43,097 nucleotides of DNA from Rhodobacterales bacterium. GTDB lineage: Bacteria; Pseudomonadota; Alphaproteobacteria; Rhodobacterales; Rhodobacteraceae. Both the position numbers and the translations under genes were made by a program. Below, piece after piece: positions 29,301-43,097 of this stretch. The notes beneath the pieces were generated by a model. That model was not told the origin of the DNA, did not search any database, and saw only the letters and a list, made by a program, of their open reading frames with translations. Location: positions 1 to 43,097 of the forward strand of contig JAFLCY010000025.1 in NCBI GenBank assembly GCA_017303485.1, given 5' to 3'. Within the stretch, counting starts at the first letter, position 1, and the number at the start of each line of letters is the position of its first letter.

Positions 29301-32300
29301 GGATCATCACCCGGTCGGCATCGCCATCCAATGATATCCCGACATGTGCGCCATGGGCGACAACCGCTTCCGCCGCCGTCTCGGTATGGGTCGACCCGCA
29401 GCGGTCGTTGATGTTGGTCCCGTTCGGACTGACCCCCACCGGGATCACCTCGGCGCCCAGTTCCCACAACACCTCCGGCGCCGCCTTGTAGGCCGCCCCG
29501 TTCGCGCAGTCGATCACCACCTTCAGCCCGTCCAGCCGCAACCCGGTCGGGAAGCTGGTCTTGACGAACTCCTGATACCGACCCCGCCCGTCCTCGATCC
29601 GCTTGGCCCGACCGATATTCTCGGGCTTGGCAGGCTGGATCTCGCCCTCGATCAGCGCTTCGATCTCGGCCTCCGCCGCATCCGACAGTTTGAACCCGTC
29701 CGGCCCGAAGAACTTGATCCCGTTGTCCTCATGCGGGTTGTGCGAGGCGCTGATCATCACGCCGACATCCGCCCGCATCGACCGGGTCAGGTAGCCCACC
29801 GCCGGGGTCGGCACCGGGCCGAGCAGGAGGACGTTCATACCCGTCGAGGTGAACCCCGCCGTCAGCGCGTTCTCCAGCATGTAGCCCGACAGCCGCGTGT
29901 CCTTGCCGATCACCACCCGATGTGCGGCCGAGCCGTCGCGACGGAAATACCGCCCCGCCGCCGCGCCGAGTTTCAGCGCCAGTTCCGCCGTCATCGGCCA
30001 GCTGTTCGCCCGGCCGCGCACGCCATCGGTGCCGAAAAGCTTGCGGGTCATGCCCCGTCCTCCAGATGATCGGTATTCATTGCCTGCCAGAGCCGCAGCG
30101 CCTGCCGCGTCTCGGCCACGTCATGTACGCGGACGACCTGCACCCCCTGCGCCACGCCCGCCAGCGCCGTGGCGATCGAGCCCGGCACGCGGTCCTGCGC
30201 GGCGTCGGCCCGGCCAATCGCCCCGATGAAGCGCTTGCGCGAGGTGCCCAGCAGGATCGGGCAGCCGAGGCCGTGGAACAGTGACAGCCCCCGCAGAAGA
30301 GCCAGATTATGGGCCTGCGTCTTGCCAAAACCGATGCCGGGGTCGAGCATGATGCGGGCGCGGTCGATCCCCAGCGCCTCGGCCCGGGCCAGCCGGGCGG
30401 CCAGCGCGTCGTAGACGTCTAGAAGGACGTCGCCATACAGCGGATTGTCCTGCATCGTCGCGGGCACGCCTTGGGCATGCATCAGGATCACCGGCGTCCC
30501 GGACGCGGCAACCAGCGAACCGAGCGTCGGGTCGAAGTCAAAAGCTGAAACGTCATTGACCACAGTCGCACCAGCCTGAAGTGCTGCCTCGGCCACCGGC
30601 GCCTTGCGGGTGTCGATGGAAACCGGCGCGGTCAGCCCGCCCGCGCGCAGGGCGCGGATCACCGGCGCGGTGCGGGCGATCTCTTCCTCGACCCCCACTT
30701 CCACGGCGCCGGGGCGGGTGCTTTCGCCGCCGATGTCGATGATCTCGGCCCCCTCCGCCATCGCGCGGGCCTGCGCCAAAGCTGCGTCAGCCGCAAGAAA
30801 GCGCCCGCCATCTGAAAAACTGTCTGGTGTCACGTTCAGGATGCCCATCAGCCGGGGCCGGTCCATTGCCAGCCCGGCAAAGCCCGCACGCGGGGCGGTC
30901 AGGCGGTGCAGCACCGGCGCTGGAACCTCGGCGGCAGGGATCACCCGCGTCGGCGCGGCACGGCTGATGACCTCGACCCGGTCGAACCAGCACCAGCCTC
31001 CGGCAAGGGCACGGGCCGAAGCCGGACGGGCCGGATCGGTCATCGCGATGGGGCGGAAGTAGTCCATGGCGTTGGGAGTGGCCGAAGCCCGCCCCATTGG
31101 CAAGGGGGAAGCGTCAGGCGCGTTTCACCGGAACGCGGCTTCCTGCCGGAACTGCAACCTCGCCGTGAACGACCAGAGCCGTGGCCGACAGGGTTTCCGC
31201 AAGCCAGAGGGCCAGGCCCACCGGATCGGTTCCCTTCGGCCCGTCGACCGCATCCAGCACCAGCTTCGAGGGCGCCCAGACCACGGTCTGCCCGCGCTTC
31301 ATCGCCCAGTCGATCTCGGTCCGCGTCGCCACCACCACGCAACGCGGGTCGCGCGCGGCCAGCGTCCAGGCGTTCTGTTCCACCGCCAAAAGGTCCACCC
31401 GACGCTGGGTCGGCTTGTGGCCGGTGACCGGGCGCGGCAGATCGGGCAGGCCCACGGTCAGGACCAGTGGCAGCCCGGCGGCCAAAAGCGCATCCAGCCG
31501 CGCCGACAAGTCGGGTGCATGGATCGCGGCATTGTCCAGGAAGACGACCAGTGGATGCACCGCCTCCATCCCCTCGTCCCCCGCCTTCTGCACCGGATGT
31601 TCGGCGCGGGAGCGGACGATCTCCACCCCCAGAGCGTAGGGGCCAACGTCCAGCTTCTCGATGCGGATGAAGACCCGCATCGCAGCGGGTTCGGCAAGGA
31701 TGTGGTCCGCCAGCCGCTCCGCCAGCGTTTCCAACAGGTTCAGCCGTTCCGCCGCAAGTTCGGCCGCGATGGATTCGGTGATCCGGTCATAGCTGAGGAT
31801 GCGGTCGACATCGTCCTCCAACGGCTCCGTCACCGGGCGCACTTCGACCACAACGTTGAAACGCAGGCGCTGCTTGTGGCCGCGTTCCTTCTGGAATGCA
31901 CCGATGTCGGCCTCGACCACATGGTCGCGCAAGGAAATCCGGTCGCGCGGCGCGGCCCCGGCGGACGCCTCGGCCCGGTCCTCGGGATGGGCGAAGGCCA
32001 GCTCGATATCGGACATGGTGGCCTCCCTGACGGTTCGGCCTCTCATAGCACGCGCGGCGGGCGAACCAAGCGAGAAGGCGTCAAAGAAGCTGCATTAGCC
32101 GACATCAGCCATTTGCGCCCGGCTGGCGATAGAAGAGATGCGCCCCGATGGACGCCGTCCGGGCAAAGCGCTTCGACCAGCTGGGCCGGACGCCCTTTGT
32201 GTGGAAATGCGTGGCGCCGTCGGTCAGCACGCGCGGCGCGCCGTCCAGCATGGCCCGCGCAATGCGGCCGGCAAGGTCGGCCGCCCCCTTTTCGCGCATT

Positions 32301-35300
32301 TTCGCCTTGCCGTTGCAGACATAGGAGAACTGGCAGCCGCCGCCGCCGCGCTGCTTGACCACGCCGCAAACCGTGCGCGGATAAAGCGGGCTGTCCACGC
32401 GGTTCAGGATCACTTCGGCTACCGCGATCTGCCCTTCCAGGCTTTCGCCGCGCGCCTCGAAATACAGTGCCTCAGTCAGGCATTGCCATTGTTCGTCGCC
32501 AGTGGGCCTGGGCTGGTCCATCAGCCAGTCTTCCGTCAGCCCTCCGGTCATCGCGATGGCGGGCAAGGGGGCGTCCAGATCGGGCGCAGGCAGGGGTTTC
32601 AGATCGACAGCAAAGGACGCCGGGGTCGGCATCAGGCCAAACATGCCGGTCGTCCAACCGGCGTCAGCGGCAGCGGTGTTGGCTGCCAGCGCCATCGCCA
32701 GAGCGAGGGCTGCAAGGTCGCGTTTCATTCTGCTCTTCCGTTTTGGTTTCCCGGCGGGCGTCCCCCCGCCTTGGCAAGCTGGCGGCGAGGTAGGGGAAGC
32801 GGCGGCAGGGGTCTACCGCTGTTGCGGAAATGCCACGAATTTCAATGCTGCATGAGCGAAATGCCGCCGAAATTTGGCGAATTCTCTTAAGAAAATGCTA
32901 CAACGATCTGATATTAAACATCTTTCGCCCTATCGTTGAGCGCAAGATGCGCTGCCGCCAGACGGGCCATCGGCACTCGGTAGGGCGAACAGGACACATA
33001 GTCGAACCCGGCGCGGCGGCAAAAGTCGATGGATTCCGGGTTGCCGCCATGCTCACCGCAGATCGACAAAGTGAGGTCCTTCCGTGTCTTGCGTCCACGG
33101 TCGGCACCGATATGCAGCAGTTCGCCCACCCCATCCACGTCAAGGATATGGAACGGATCCTCGGGGAAAACGCCCTGCCTGACATAGGTATTCATGAAGC
33201 GCCCGGCGTCGTCGCGGCTCAACCCATAGGTCATTTGCGTAAGATCATTGGTCCCGAAGGACAGGAAGGCCGCATGCTGGGCGATGTCTCCGGCCCGCAG
33301 CGCCGCGCGCGGGGTTTCCACCATGACGCCCAGCTTGTAATCGAACCCGGCCCCCGCCTTGGTCCGCACCATAGCCGCCACGGCGTCGATCCGGGTCTTG
33401 ACCAGTTCGACCTCGCGGCGGGCAGAGACCAGCGGAATCATGATCTCGGGCACCACCGGGGCACCCCGTCGGGCGCTTTCCAGCGTCGCCTCGAAGATCG
33501 CCTGCGCCTGCATGTCGTAGATTTCGGGCAGGACGACACCCAATCGCACCCCCCGCATCCCCAGCATCGGGTTCACCTCGGTCAAAGCCTCGGCCCGGCG
33601 GGTAACCTCGGACAGGGGACGGTCCAGCGCCTCGGACAGATCGCGCAGGCCTTCGCGATCCTGCGGCAGGAATTCGTGCAAGGGCGGATCGAACAGGCGG
33701 ATGCAGACCGGCAGACCTTGCATGATTTCAAAAAGTTGCACGAAATCCGCGCGCTGCATCGGCAGAAGCCGGGCGAGTGCCGCCGCCCGGTCGCCCGGGG
33801 TATCGGCGAAGATCATCTCGCGCATGACGACCAGCCGGTCCTCGTCGAAGAACATATGTTCAGTCCGGCAAAGACCGATGCCCTCGGCCTCGAACTTCCG
33901 CGCCGTCTCGGCATCGGCGGGCGTGTCGGCGTTGGCCCTGACGCCGATGTCTCGCACCTCGTCGGCCCAGGCGAGCAGACGGCGGAAACTGTCGTCGAGC
34001 GCAGGGGGAAGCATCACGGCTGCCCCCGCCAGGGCCTCGCCCTTGGACCCGTCCACCGTCACCACGTCACCTTCGCGGAACACCCGCCCGTCCATCGCGG
34101 TGAGCTTCCGGTCGCGCGCGTCAAGCCGCAGGTCCGACGCGCCCACCACGCAAGGCAAGCCCAACCCGCGGGCGATCACGGCGGCATGGCTGGTCATCCC
34201 GCCCCGTTCGGTCAGGACCGCCGCTGCCGAATGCATGCCGCGAATATCCTCGGGCGCGGTTTCGCGCCGGACAAGGATACAGGCCTCGCCCCGCGCCGCC
34301 GCCGCCTGCGCCGCCGTCGAGGAAAACACCAGGATCCCCGTCGCCGCGCCGGGCGAGGCCGCAATACCCCGGGCGATCACGTCCCGCTCGCCGCGCGGAT
34401 CGACCTGATGGTGCAGAAGTTCCGACAGCGCGCGTGGTTCCACCCGCAGCACCGCCTCGTTGCGCGGGATCACCCCGTCCTCGGCCAGCGCGACCGCGAT
34501 GTGCAGTCCCGCCCGCGCCGACCGCTGCACCTTCACCGCGTCCAGCACGGCCAGCCGGCCATCCTCGATGGTGAATTCGACCTGCATCTCCTCGCGCAGG
34601 CGGGTACGGCAGGTGGCGCCGAATTCCACCAGTTTCGCGAAGATCTCGGGGGCGACATCCTCCAGCGAAGGCCCGCGCGGATCGCGCGTCAGATACAGCG
34701 CCTCGGTCGTCTTCAGCGCGTCCCGACCCTGCGATTGCCCCAGATAGCGCCCGGTGACCTGTGGCAGGCCCGTCACCGGATCGACGAACTGGATCACGCC
34801 CGAGCCGGAAATCCCCTGCCCGATGCCCTGCGCCATTTCCTGCACGACGAGGCCCAGCGCGGCCTCATCCGGCGCCCCTTTGGCCTGCCGCAGCAGGCGG
34901 GCGGAAGTGCCCTCCCAGGCCCGTGCCATCGAGCGCAGAACCTCGGACAGCTGCTTCGCGGGGTCTTGCGGGAAGGGTTCGTCGGTTTCCACCTCATATT
35001 CCCGCAGCGCCTCGCGAAGGGCACCGGGGCCGGGCTTCAGCCCGTCGAACACATCCGGGTCCAGCCGGGCGACATGGATCGCATAGGCCTGCACGAAGCG
35101 CAGGTACAGCGCATCCGCCGCCGTCTCGCCATGGGTTTCCGCCAGCCGCGCATGGCGCTTGGAGTTCAGCCCGATGTTCAGGATCGTCGCCGGCCCGCCC
35201 CAATCCGGGTTGGCGGGCGAGGGGCGAACGGAAATCAGCGGACCGTCGCCGAAATTGTCAAGGATGCCCGCCGCATCCACCCCATGCCCCGCCGCGATGG

Positions 35301-38300
35301 CGCGGACTGTGGTTGCGGGCAGCGCCACGGATTTCGGCACCGGCAGGTCAAGCCGCACCAGTCGCTGCAGGCATTTCGCCCGCCAGCCATGGCCCGCCGT
35401 CGAAATCTGCGCCGAGGGCGTGATCTGGACGAACTCCGCGATGGGGTCGTGTTTCTGCACTGCAGCACCCAATGTTCAGATGCAGCATACGCCGAAAGCC
35501 CTGTCACGCAAGCGCGACATAGGCCTGCTATGATGAATCTTTGGGCGCTCTCAGCCGTCGATGCTGGTCAGATCGGCAACCCCGGAACAGATGGTCCGGA
35601 TGCGGTGGAGAAGGTTGAGCCGGTTCCGCCGCACGATCTGGTTGTCGGAGTTCACCTGAACGGCGGTGAAGAAGGCGTCGATGGGGGTCCGCAGGGCGGC
35701 CATCGCGGCCATGGCCCTGGGGAAATCCTCCGCCGCCATCGCAGGCGTGATCACCGCCTCCGCCTTGTCCAGCGCCGCGAAGAGGGCGCGTTCCTCGTCG
35801 GTCTCGGCGAATTTCGGGTCGGCGCCGAAGGAATATTCGACGCCGTCCTTCGCTTCCGCCTGCGAGAGGATGTTGTTCGCCCGCTTGAAGCCTTGCAGCA
35901 GGTTCGCCCCGTCCTCGGTCTTCATCACCGCCGCGAGCGCCTCGGCCCGCTTGACGAGGAGGGTGAGGTCGTCGCTGCCGGGCATGGCGAGGCAGGCGTC
36001 GATGATGTCGTGCCGGATGCCCTGGTCCTTGAGGTAGACCTTGAGGCGGTCGTGGAAGAAGGAGAGGAGGTCGGCGCGCATAGTGGTCAATTTGTCGAAT
36101 GCGTTCTCCGCCAAACGAGTCAAACTTTTGCTTTGCTCAACCAACCTCTCGCCACGTTGAACATCTTCTACAAGGGCGCGCATCTGCGCAAAATTCTCTA
36201 GACTCGTAGGCTCTCCGATGTCTTTCGCATTCAGCTCTGCCATTTGACCGGTTTGACTACTGATCTTCTCAAGAAATGTTTCTCCGCCGACGAGATGGCG
36301 CAAGAAAGCATCCGTAAGGCATCCGCCTTCGATGCGCATCCGCACCCCATTCCCCAGCACCAACCGCACCACCCCCAGCGCCGCCCGCCGCAGGGCGAAC
36401 GGGTCCTTCGACCCAGTCGGCTTCTCGTCAATCGCCCAGAACCCGGTCAGGGTGTCGATCTTGTCGGCCAGCGCCACGGCGACCGAGACCGGCTCGGTCG
36501 GCACCCCGTCGCTCTCCCCCTTCGGCCGCCAGTGGTCCCGCGCGGCATCCGCCACCGCCGATTTCTGCCCGGCCTCCAGCGCATAGTAGCGGCCCATGAC
36601 GCCCTGCAACTCGGGGAACTCGCCCACCATCGCCGACCGCAGGTCCAGCTTGGCAATCCGCGCGGCGCGTTCGGCGTCGTCGGCATCGGCCCCGACCAAA
36701 GGCGCGATCTCGCGGGCAAGCGCGGCGATCCGCTCGATCCGATCCGCCTGCGACCCCAGCTTCGCCTGGAAGGTCACCGACTTCAGCCCCTCGGCCCAGT
36801 CGCCCATCCCGGCCTTGGCGACCCGCAGGTCGTTCTCCCAGAAGAACTTCGCGTCCGACAGCCGCGCCGCCAGCACCTTCTGGTTCCCTTTCAGGATCAC
36901 CTCGCCGCCATCCGCCGCCTCGATGTTGGCGACGGTGACAAAGCCCTCGATCCGCCCGGTCTTCGGGTTCCGGACCGAGAAGAACTTCTGGTGTTCCTTC
37001 ATCGAGGTCTGCAGCACCTCGGGCGGCAGGCCCAGGAAGGCCTCACCGATCCGCCCCATCAGCGGCACCGGCCATTCCACCAGCCCGGCAACTTCGGTCA
37101 GCAAACCGGCGTCGGGAACCACTTCCATCCCCGCCGCAAAGGCCAGGTTCTGCGCCCCCTGCCAGATCGAGGCTTCACGCTCGGCGGTGTCCAGCACCAC
37201 CTTGGCACGCTTCAGCTTCACCGCGTAATCGTCAAAGCCGGTGACGGTGAAGCGGCCATTGCCCATGAAGCGGTGGCCTTCGGTCGCGATCCCAGCCCTG
37301 ATCCCGTCGATCTCCAGCGGCACGACATGCGCGCCGCCCTCATCCGTCAGGATGCAGAGGATCGACTGCAACGGCCGCACCCAACGCAGGGAACCGCTGC
37401 CCCAGCGCATCGACTTTGGCCAGGGGAAGTTGCGGATCACCGCCTCCAGCACCTCGGCCACGATTTCTGCCGCCACACGGCCCGGCTTTTCGACCACGGC
37501 ATAGAAGGTCTCGCCCTTCTTGTCGGCCCGCCGCTCCAGCTGGTCCAGCGTCAGGCCGGTGGACCGCAGGAACCCCTCTACCGCCTGCGCGGGGGCGCTG
37601 GTCGACGGCCCCTTCCGCTCCTCCCGAACGGCGCGACTTTCCGCGGTCAGCCCCTCGACCGACAGGACCAGCCGCCGCGGGGTCGAGAAGGCCCCGGCGG
37701 AAGCATAGGTCAGCCCGGCCTCGACCAGTCCGTCCGTCATCAGCTTCCGCAGGTCGTCGCGGGCGCGGGCCTGCATCCGGGCCGGGATTTCCTCGGAGAA
37801 GAGTTCGATCAGCAGGTCGGGCATGATCAGTCCTTGAATTGGGCGTTCAGCTGTTGCCAGGCATAGGCCCGGCCATCGGCGAAGACAGCGACCACCCGGT
37901 CGACACCGGGGTGGATGTTCGGCTCCGAGAGGAAAGCCAGCGCTTCGCCGGTCTCAAGAGCCTTGCCGATGGCTTCCGCGTCGAAGCAGTCGAAGCCCGA
38001 GGGCGCGACCAGCGGCTCGGCGCCGGGATAGTCCTTGTAGGTCTCGGTCAGGGTCGCAAGGGTCAGCGGCGTGGTGAAACAGGCGCGGAACTTGATCGGC
38101 GAGCTGTCCGCGTCGATCCCTTCGATTCCATTGACGACGATCGCCTCGGGCTGGTCCGAGGTCAGCGGCACAAGGCGGATCTCGGCGCCGGGCTGGAAGG
38201 CGACCGGCGTATAGTAGGCGCGTTCGGCGGTGTACCAGAGGAACCCGCCCGCGATAGCCGAAACGATCACGATGGCCCCCACGATGGCTTTCCCTGCGTT

Positions 38301-41300
38301 GATTGGGCCCGCATTCACGCGTCCATCCCCGCTTCGGTCTGCCGGAACGCATCGGCGCATTGCTTGGCCAAGGCCCGTACCCTGCCGATATAGGCCTGCC
38401 GTTCGGTGACCGAAATCACCCCCCGCGCATCCAGAAGGTTGAAGATGTGGCTGGCCTTGATCGTCTGGTCATAGGCCGGATGCGCCATGATGATCCGCTT
38501 GCCCGACTTCGGGTCTTCCGGTTCAAAGGCCAGCAACCGCTCGCATTCCGCCTCGGCATCCTTGAAATGCTGGAACAGCATCTCGGTCGAGGCGCCGTCG
38601 AAGTTGTGGCGGCTGTATTCCTCTTCCGTCTGGCGGAAGATGTCGCCGTAGGTCAGGGCGATCGGTGCGTCCGGATCGTTGAACGGCATGTCCATGACGT
38701 GATCGACGCCCATCACATACATCGCCAGCCGCTCCAGCCCATAGGTCAGCTCGCCACTGACCGGCTTGCAGTCATGCCCACCGACCTGCTGGAAATAGGT
38801 GAACTGGCTGACTTCCATTCCGTCGCACCAGACCTCCCAGCCGAGGCCCCAGGCGCCCAGCGTCGGGCTTTCCCAGTCATCCTCGACAAAGCGGATGTCG
38901 TGCAGGGAAAGGTCGATGCCAATGGCGGCCAGCGAACCGAGATACAGGTCCTGCAGATTGGCCGGCGAGGGTTTGATAATCACCTGATACTGGTAGTAGT
39001 GCTGCAGCCGGTTCGGGTTCTCGCCATAGCGCCCGTCGGTCGGACGGCGCGAGGGTTGCACATAGGCCGCCGCCCAGGGTTTCGATCCCAGGCTGCGCAA
39101 TGTGGTGGCCGGGTGGAAGGTACCAGCCCCCACTTCCATGTCATAGGGCTGCAGCACCGCGCAGCCTTTCGAAGCCCAGTAGCTTTGCAGGCGCAGGATG
39201 ATCTCCTGAAAGCTGCGGGGCGTGGTGGTCTCATGCGGCATGGCGCACCTTCGGCAGGGCTGATCGCGGGTCGCGCCTTCCCTATCCACTAGGGCCGAGA
39301 GGGTCAATTCCGGAAAGCGGCACGAGGCGGCCCAGCGGGATTGTGACCGGCACCGCTGACGTTACACCCTTGCCGTTGCTGCCCGGTCAACTAATGTCGG
39401 CTCCCAACCGGAAACCGACCCCAGGATGCCGAAATGTTCAGACCCGTTGCCTTGCTTGCCCTGCTGCTGTCCACCTTGTTTCTGATCCATCCGACAGCGG
39501 CTCGGGCCCAGGACGACACTGTCTGGCTGCAGGTCGAGGCGCATCCCAATCTGGCCACCGCGACCGACCGCGCCCGGGCCTATGCCTCACTTTTTCCGGA
39601 AACTGCGGGCTTCCGGCTTCGCTCTGGCTGGTATGGCATCGCGCTGGGGCCCTACCCCGCAGACGAAGCCTCGCTGCGGCTTGATGCCCTGAAACGCGAG
39701 GGCCAGATCCCGTCTGACAGCTTCATCGCCTACGCCCGCGACTATCGTGAGCAATACTGGCCCGAGGCCGGTGTGGCGCCCGCGACCGGGACTCCCGAAG
39801 TCGTGGCGACTGCCGAACCTGAACCTGCCCCCGAACCCGCCGAGGCCCCGGATGAGACGAGGGCCGAGGCCCGCGACAGCGAGGCGATCCTCTTGCCCGA
39901 GGACCGCAAGGACCTGCAGACCGCGCTGCAATGGTTCGGCTTCTACCAGGGCGGCATCGACGGCGCCTTCGGCCCCGGCACCCGCGCTTCGATGGCCGCC
40001 TGGCAAGAGGAACGGGCGCTGGAGCCGACCGGGATCCTGACCACCCGCCAGCGCCGCGCGCTGCTGGACGCCTGGAAGGGCGAGTTGTCGGCCTTCGGAT
40101 TCACCGAGGTGGTCGAGGCCGAATCCGGCATCACCGTTACCCTGCCGCTTGGTCTTGTCGAGTTCGACCACTACGAGCCGCCCTTCGTCCACTATCGCGC
40201 CAAGTCTCCCGACTCGCCGCGCATCGTGCTGATCTCGCAGCCGGGCGACCAGGCAGCTCTCAATGGGCTTTACGACGTGCTGCAGACGCTGGAGTCTGTC
40301 CCGTTGGACGGCGCGCGCGACCGCGACGGCCGCAGCTTCCACATCCGCGGCACCAACGCCACCACCGACACCACGGTGTTTGCCGCGCTGTCGGGAAGCC
40401 GGATCAAGGGCTGGATGCTGATCTCCTCCCCCGGCAATCAGGCGCGGGATGGCCGCATCCTGAAGGTGCTGGAGCAGAGCTTCAAACCCGATGGCGAAAG
40501 CGTGCTTGACCCCGGCATGGTGGCAATGGACGCAGGCACGAGGGCCGGGCTCTTGTCCGGGCTAGAGGTCCGCAAGCCGAAACTCAGCCGGACCGGCTTT
40601 TTCATCTCGCCGGAAGGCGCGGTGCTGACCACGACCGAGGCTGTCACCGCCTGTGGCCGCGTCACCATCGACCGCGGGACCGAGGCCACCGTGACCCTGA
40701 CGGATGCGGCGAGCGGTCTTGCCCTGCTGACCCCGAAATCACCGCTTTCGCCCCGTGCGGTGGCCGGCTTTGCTAGTGCCCCCGCCCGGCCGGGCAGCGA
40801 AGTCACCGTTCCCGGCTACTCCTACGAGGACCGCCTGCCCGCACCCACGCTGACCTTCGGCACCCTGGAAGAGGACACCGGCCTGAACGGCGAGACCGGG
40901 TTGAACCGGCTGGCACTGCAATCGCTGCCCGGCGATACGGGCGGGGCGGTGCTGGATGCCTCTGGCTCGGTCCTCGGGATGCTGCTTTCCGCCGCCCCAC
41001 AAGATGGCAAGCAACTTCCCGCCGGGGTGGTCTTTGCCCTGCCCGGGGCCGAGATCGCACGCATCCTCATGCCTTCCGGCGTCGCGCTGCTGCCGGCAAC
41101 CAACACCAGCGCCCTGACGCCCGCCGCGCTGGCCGAAACCGGAACGGGGATGACGGCGCTGGTCTCCTGCTGGGACTAGCGCCGCCAGAAGCCGGGCAGG
41201 ACCAGCACCAGGATCGCCAGCAGGCCCAGCCGGCCCAGGATCATGCACAATGTCATGATCGCGATTGCGCCGGGCGGAAAGTCGATGAAGGTTCCCGTGC

Positions 41301-43097
41301 GCTGGAGCATCGGGCCGAAGCCGTAGCCAATGTTGCCCAGCGTGGTCCAGACCCCGAACAGGGCCGAAACGCTGTCCACTCCCATCAGCGAAAGGAGAAC
41401 GCACATCAGGCCGAAGATCAGGATAAAGCTTGATACGAACAGGATCAGGGCGTTCAGCACATCCTCCTGAACCACCCGGCCCTGATAGCGGATCGGGTCC
41501 ACACTCGACGGGCTGGCGATGCGTCTCACCTCGCGTTTCAGCATGGCCAGCGCCAGTTGCACCCGGAACACCGAGAGACCGGCCGCGGATGACCCCGAGC
41601 AGGCACCGATGACGCCGATCACAAAGGCGACCACCAGCATGAACCCGCCCCAACCGCCGAAACTTCCCGTTCCGTAGCCGGTCGAGGACATGATCGAGGT
41701 CAGGTTGAACAGGCTTTCCCGCACGGCGGTCTCGATGCCGATATTGGTCGTCAGGATGCGCCAGAGGCTGACGGATGCCACCGCCATGCCCAGCCAACGC
41801 GCATAGGCCCGCACCTGCGCATCCCGCCAGAGCGGTGTCATCGAGCCGTTCATCAACTGGACAAAGCGAATGTAGGGCAGGCTTGCGAGGAACATGAACA
41901 GGGCCGCGGCGTATTCGATCGGCGGACCATAGCGCGAGAAGGAATCGTCGTTCGTCGAGAACCCCCCGGTGGAAACGGTGGTCAAGCCATGCACCACGGC
42001 CTCGAACGAGGGCATGCCAAGCACGGCATAGGCCGCCATCGTGGCCACCGTCAGCGTGAGGTAGACGATCAAAAGCTGTTTCGCGATGTCTGTGGCGCGT
42101 GGCAGCACCTTTCCGAACGTGTCGAACCCTTCGGTGCGGAAGAACTGCATCCCGCCGACGCGCATCAGTGGCAGGAAGATCATCGCGATGAAGGCGATGC
42201 CCAGCCCTCCCAGCCAGTTCAGCATCCCGCGCCAGAGGTTCATGCCCCTCGGCAGATCGGCCAGACCAGAGATCACCGAAGCCCCGGTGGTGGTGATCCC
42301 CGAAACCGACTCGAAATAGGCGTATTGCAGGCTCAGCCCCGGCGCGCCGATCCAGAACGGCAGGGCGCCGAAGAAGGGCACCAGAAACCAGATCGCCGCA
42401 GTCAGAAGATAGGCCTGGCGGGTATCAAGGCCGTGTCCCAGGGCATTGCCGGTGGACAGGGTAAGCGCCGTGCCGGTCACCCCGGTCAGCGCCGCCGACG
42501 CCAGGAAGGCATAGCCGTTGTCCAGTCCCGCCCGCCAGTCGATGATGGCAGGGGCCAGCATCAGGATCGCAAGGACGATCAGGATGCGGCCGATGACGTA
42601 GGCGACGGGGCGGAAGTCAACCATGGTCGGGCATGGCTACGCGGCCCCGGCGCTTCCGTCAATCCGCCAATCAGCGGGTATGGATCAGGCTCTGGAACAG
42701 GGTCGGGTCCAGGCTTTCGGCGGCGAAGGTCGCGCCTTCCGTCAGCACGCTGACAGCGTCATGGCTGTGCAGCGATTCCTGATGGCTTGCCACCACCCGG
42801 AAATCGCCAATCCGTGCATCAGCCCGCAGGGCCTCGCAGAACAGACGTGCTGCATCCTCGACGAAAATCGGGTTGGCGGCGTTCAACTCGGCAAAGGCCT
42901 GCTCGTCCTCGCGCTTCACCATCACCTGCGTCTCTGTGACGACAGCGCCCCGGGCAAGCTCGACCAGATCCTCAAAGGCCATGTCGCCGGTCAGTTCCAC
43001 CGACAGCCGCGCGACCGAGCGCTGGGAATGCGGCGTGGCAAGCTGTCCCCGCGTGGCGCGGGCATGTTCCGACAGTTCCAGGCTGCAGGGGCAGGTC

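Overview
The window is GC-rich (roughly two thirds G+C by eye), densely coded DNA from an alphaproteobacterium, almost certainly a member of the Rhodobacteraceae/Paracoccaceae. The strongest pointers are a cytochrome c2 very like that of Rhodobacter capsulatus next to an aa3-oxidase subunit I gene (ctaD), a DUF2244 gene, two adjacent Lrp/AsnC regulators facing ilvC, a glyQ - small membrane protein - glyS - PPDK-like cluster, and a folB-folP-glmM cluster. I see no phage, insertion sequence, plasmid function or CRISPR array: this is core chromosome. No gene-free stretch exceeds 300 bases; the longest are about 290 bases before the tRNA-Leu gene (10077-10368) and about 260 bases at 22447-22704.

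Layout. 1-1640: truncated LysR gene, divergent small membrane protein, VOC protein. 1779-5480: holB, tatD, a PhnP-like metallo-hydrolase and an AEC transporter on the plus strand, closed by a long palindrome. 5553-10076 (minus): a four-gene polyamine-type ABC importer with several RNA structures. 10369-10455: tRNA-Leu(GAG) with its own terminator. 10615-15219 (plus): lipB, cycA, ctaD, an alpha/beta hydrolase, DUF2244. 15228-16141 (minus): DoxX and YqeY proteins. 16321-19420 (plus): carA, then a glycosyltransferase carrying an MshEN-type N-terminal domain behind a perfect CtrA box. 19490-22953: GntR regulator, HAD nucleotidase, two small envelope proteins, a UbiH-type hydroxylase. 23039-26336: class V aminotransferase, two Lrp regulators, ilvC. 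26453-28532: glycosyltransferase and two coupled secreted paralogues. 28708-32728 (minus): glmM, folP, an extended folB, a SleB hydrolase. 32914-39241 (minus): PPDK-like protein, glyS with a low-GC insert, a small anchored protein, glyQ. 39434-43097: a secreted pseudo-protease facing trkH, and the 3' part of folE2.

Working together: cytochrome c2 and CtaD are consecutive partners in aerobic respiration; FolE2, FolB and FolP are three steps of folate synthesis; IlvC and the two Lrp proteins form a branched-chain amino acid module; GlyQ and GlyS make one tetrameric synthetase. The genes departing most from textbook families are the PPDK-like protein with a remodelled ATP half, the serine-protease-like protein with all three triad positions replaced, the double-length FolB, the paired secreted proteins (one with an Ivy-like tail), and the GlyS insert. 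No single multi-gene island stands out as an obviously new system.
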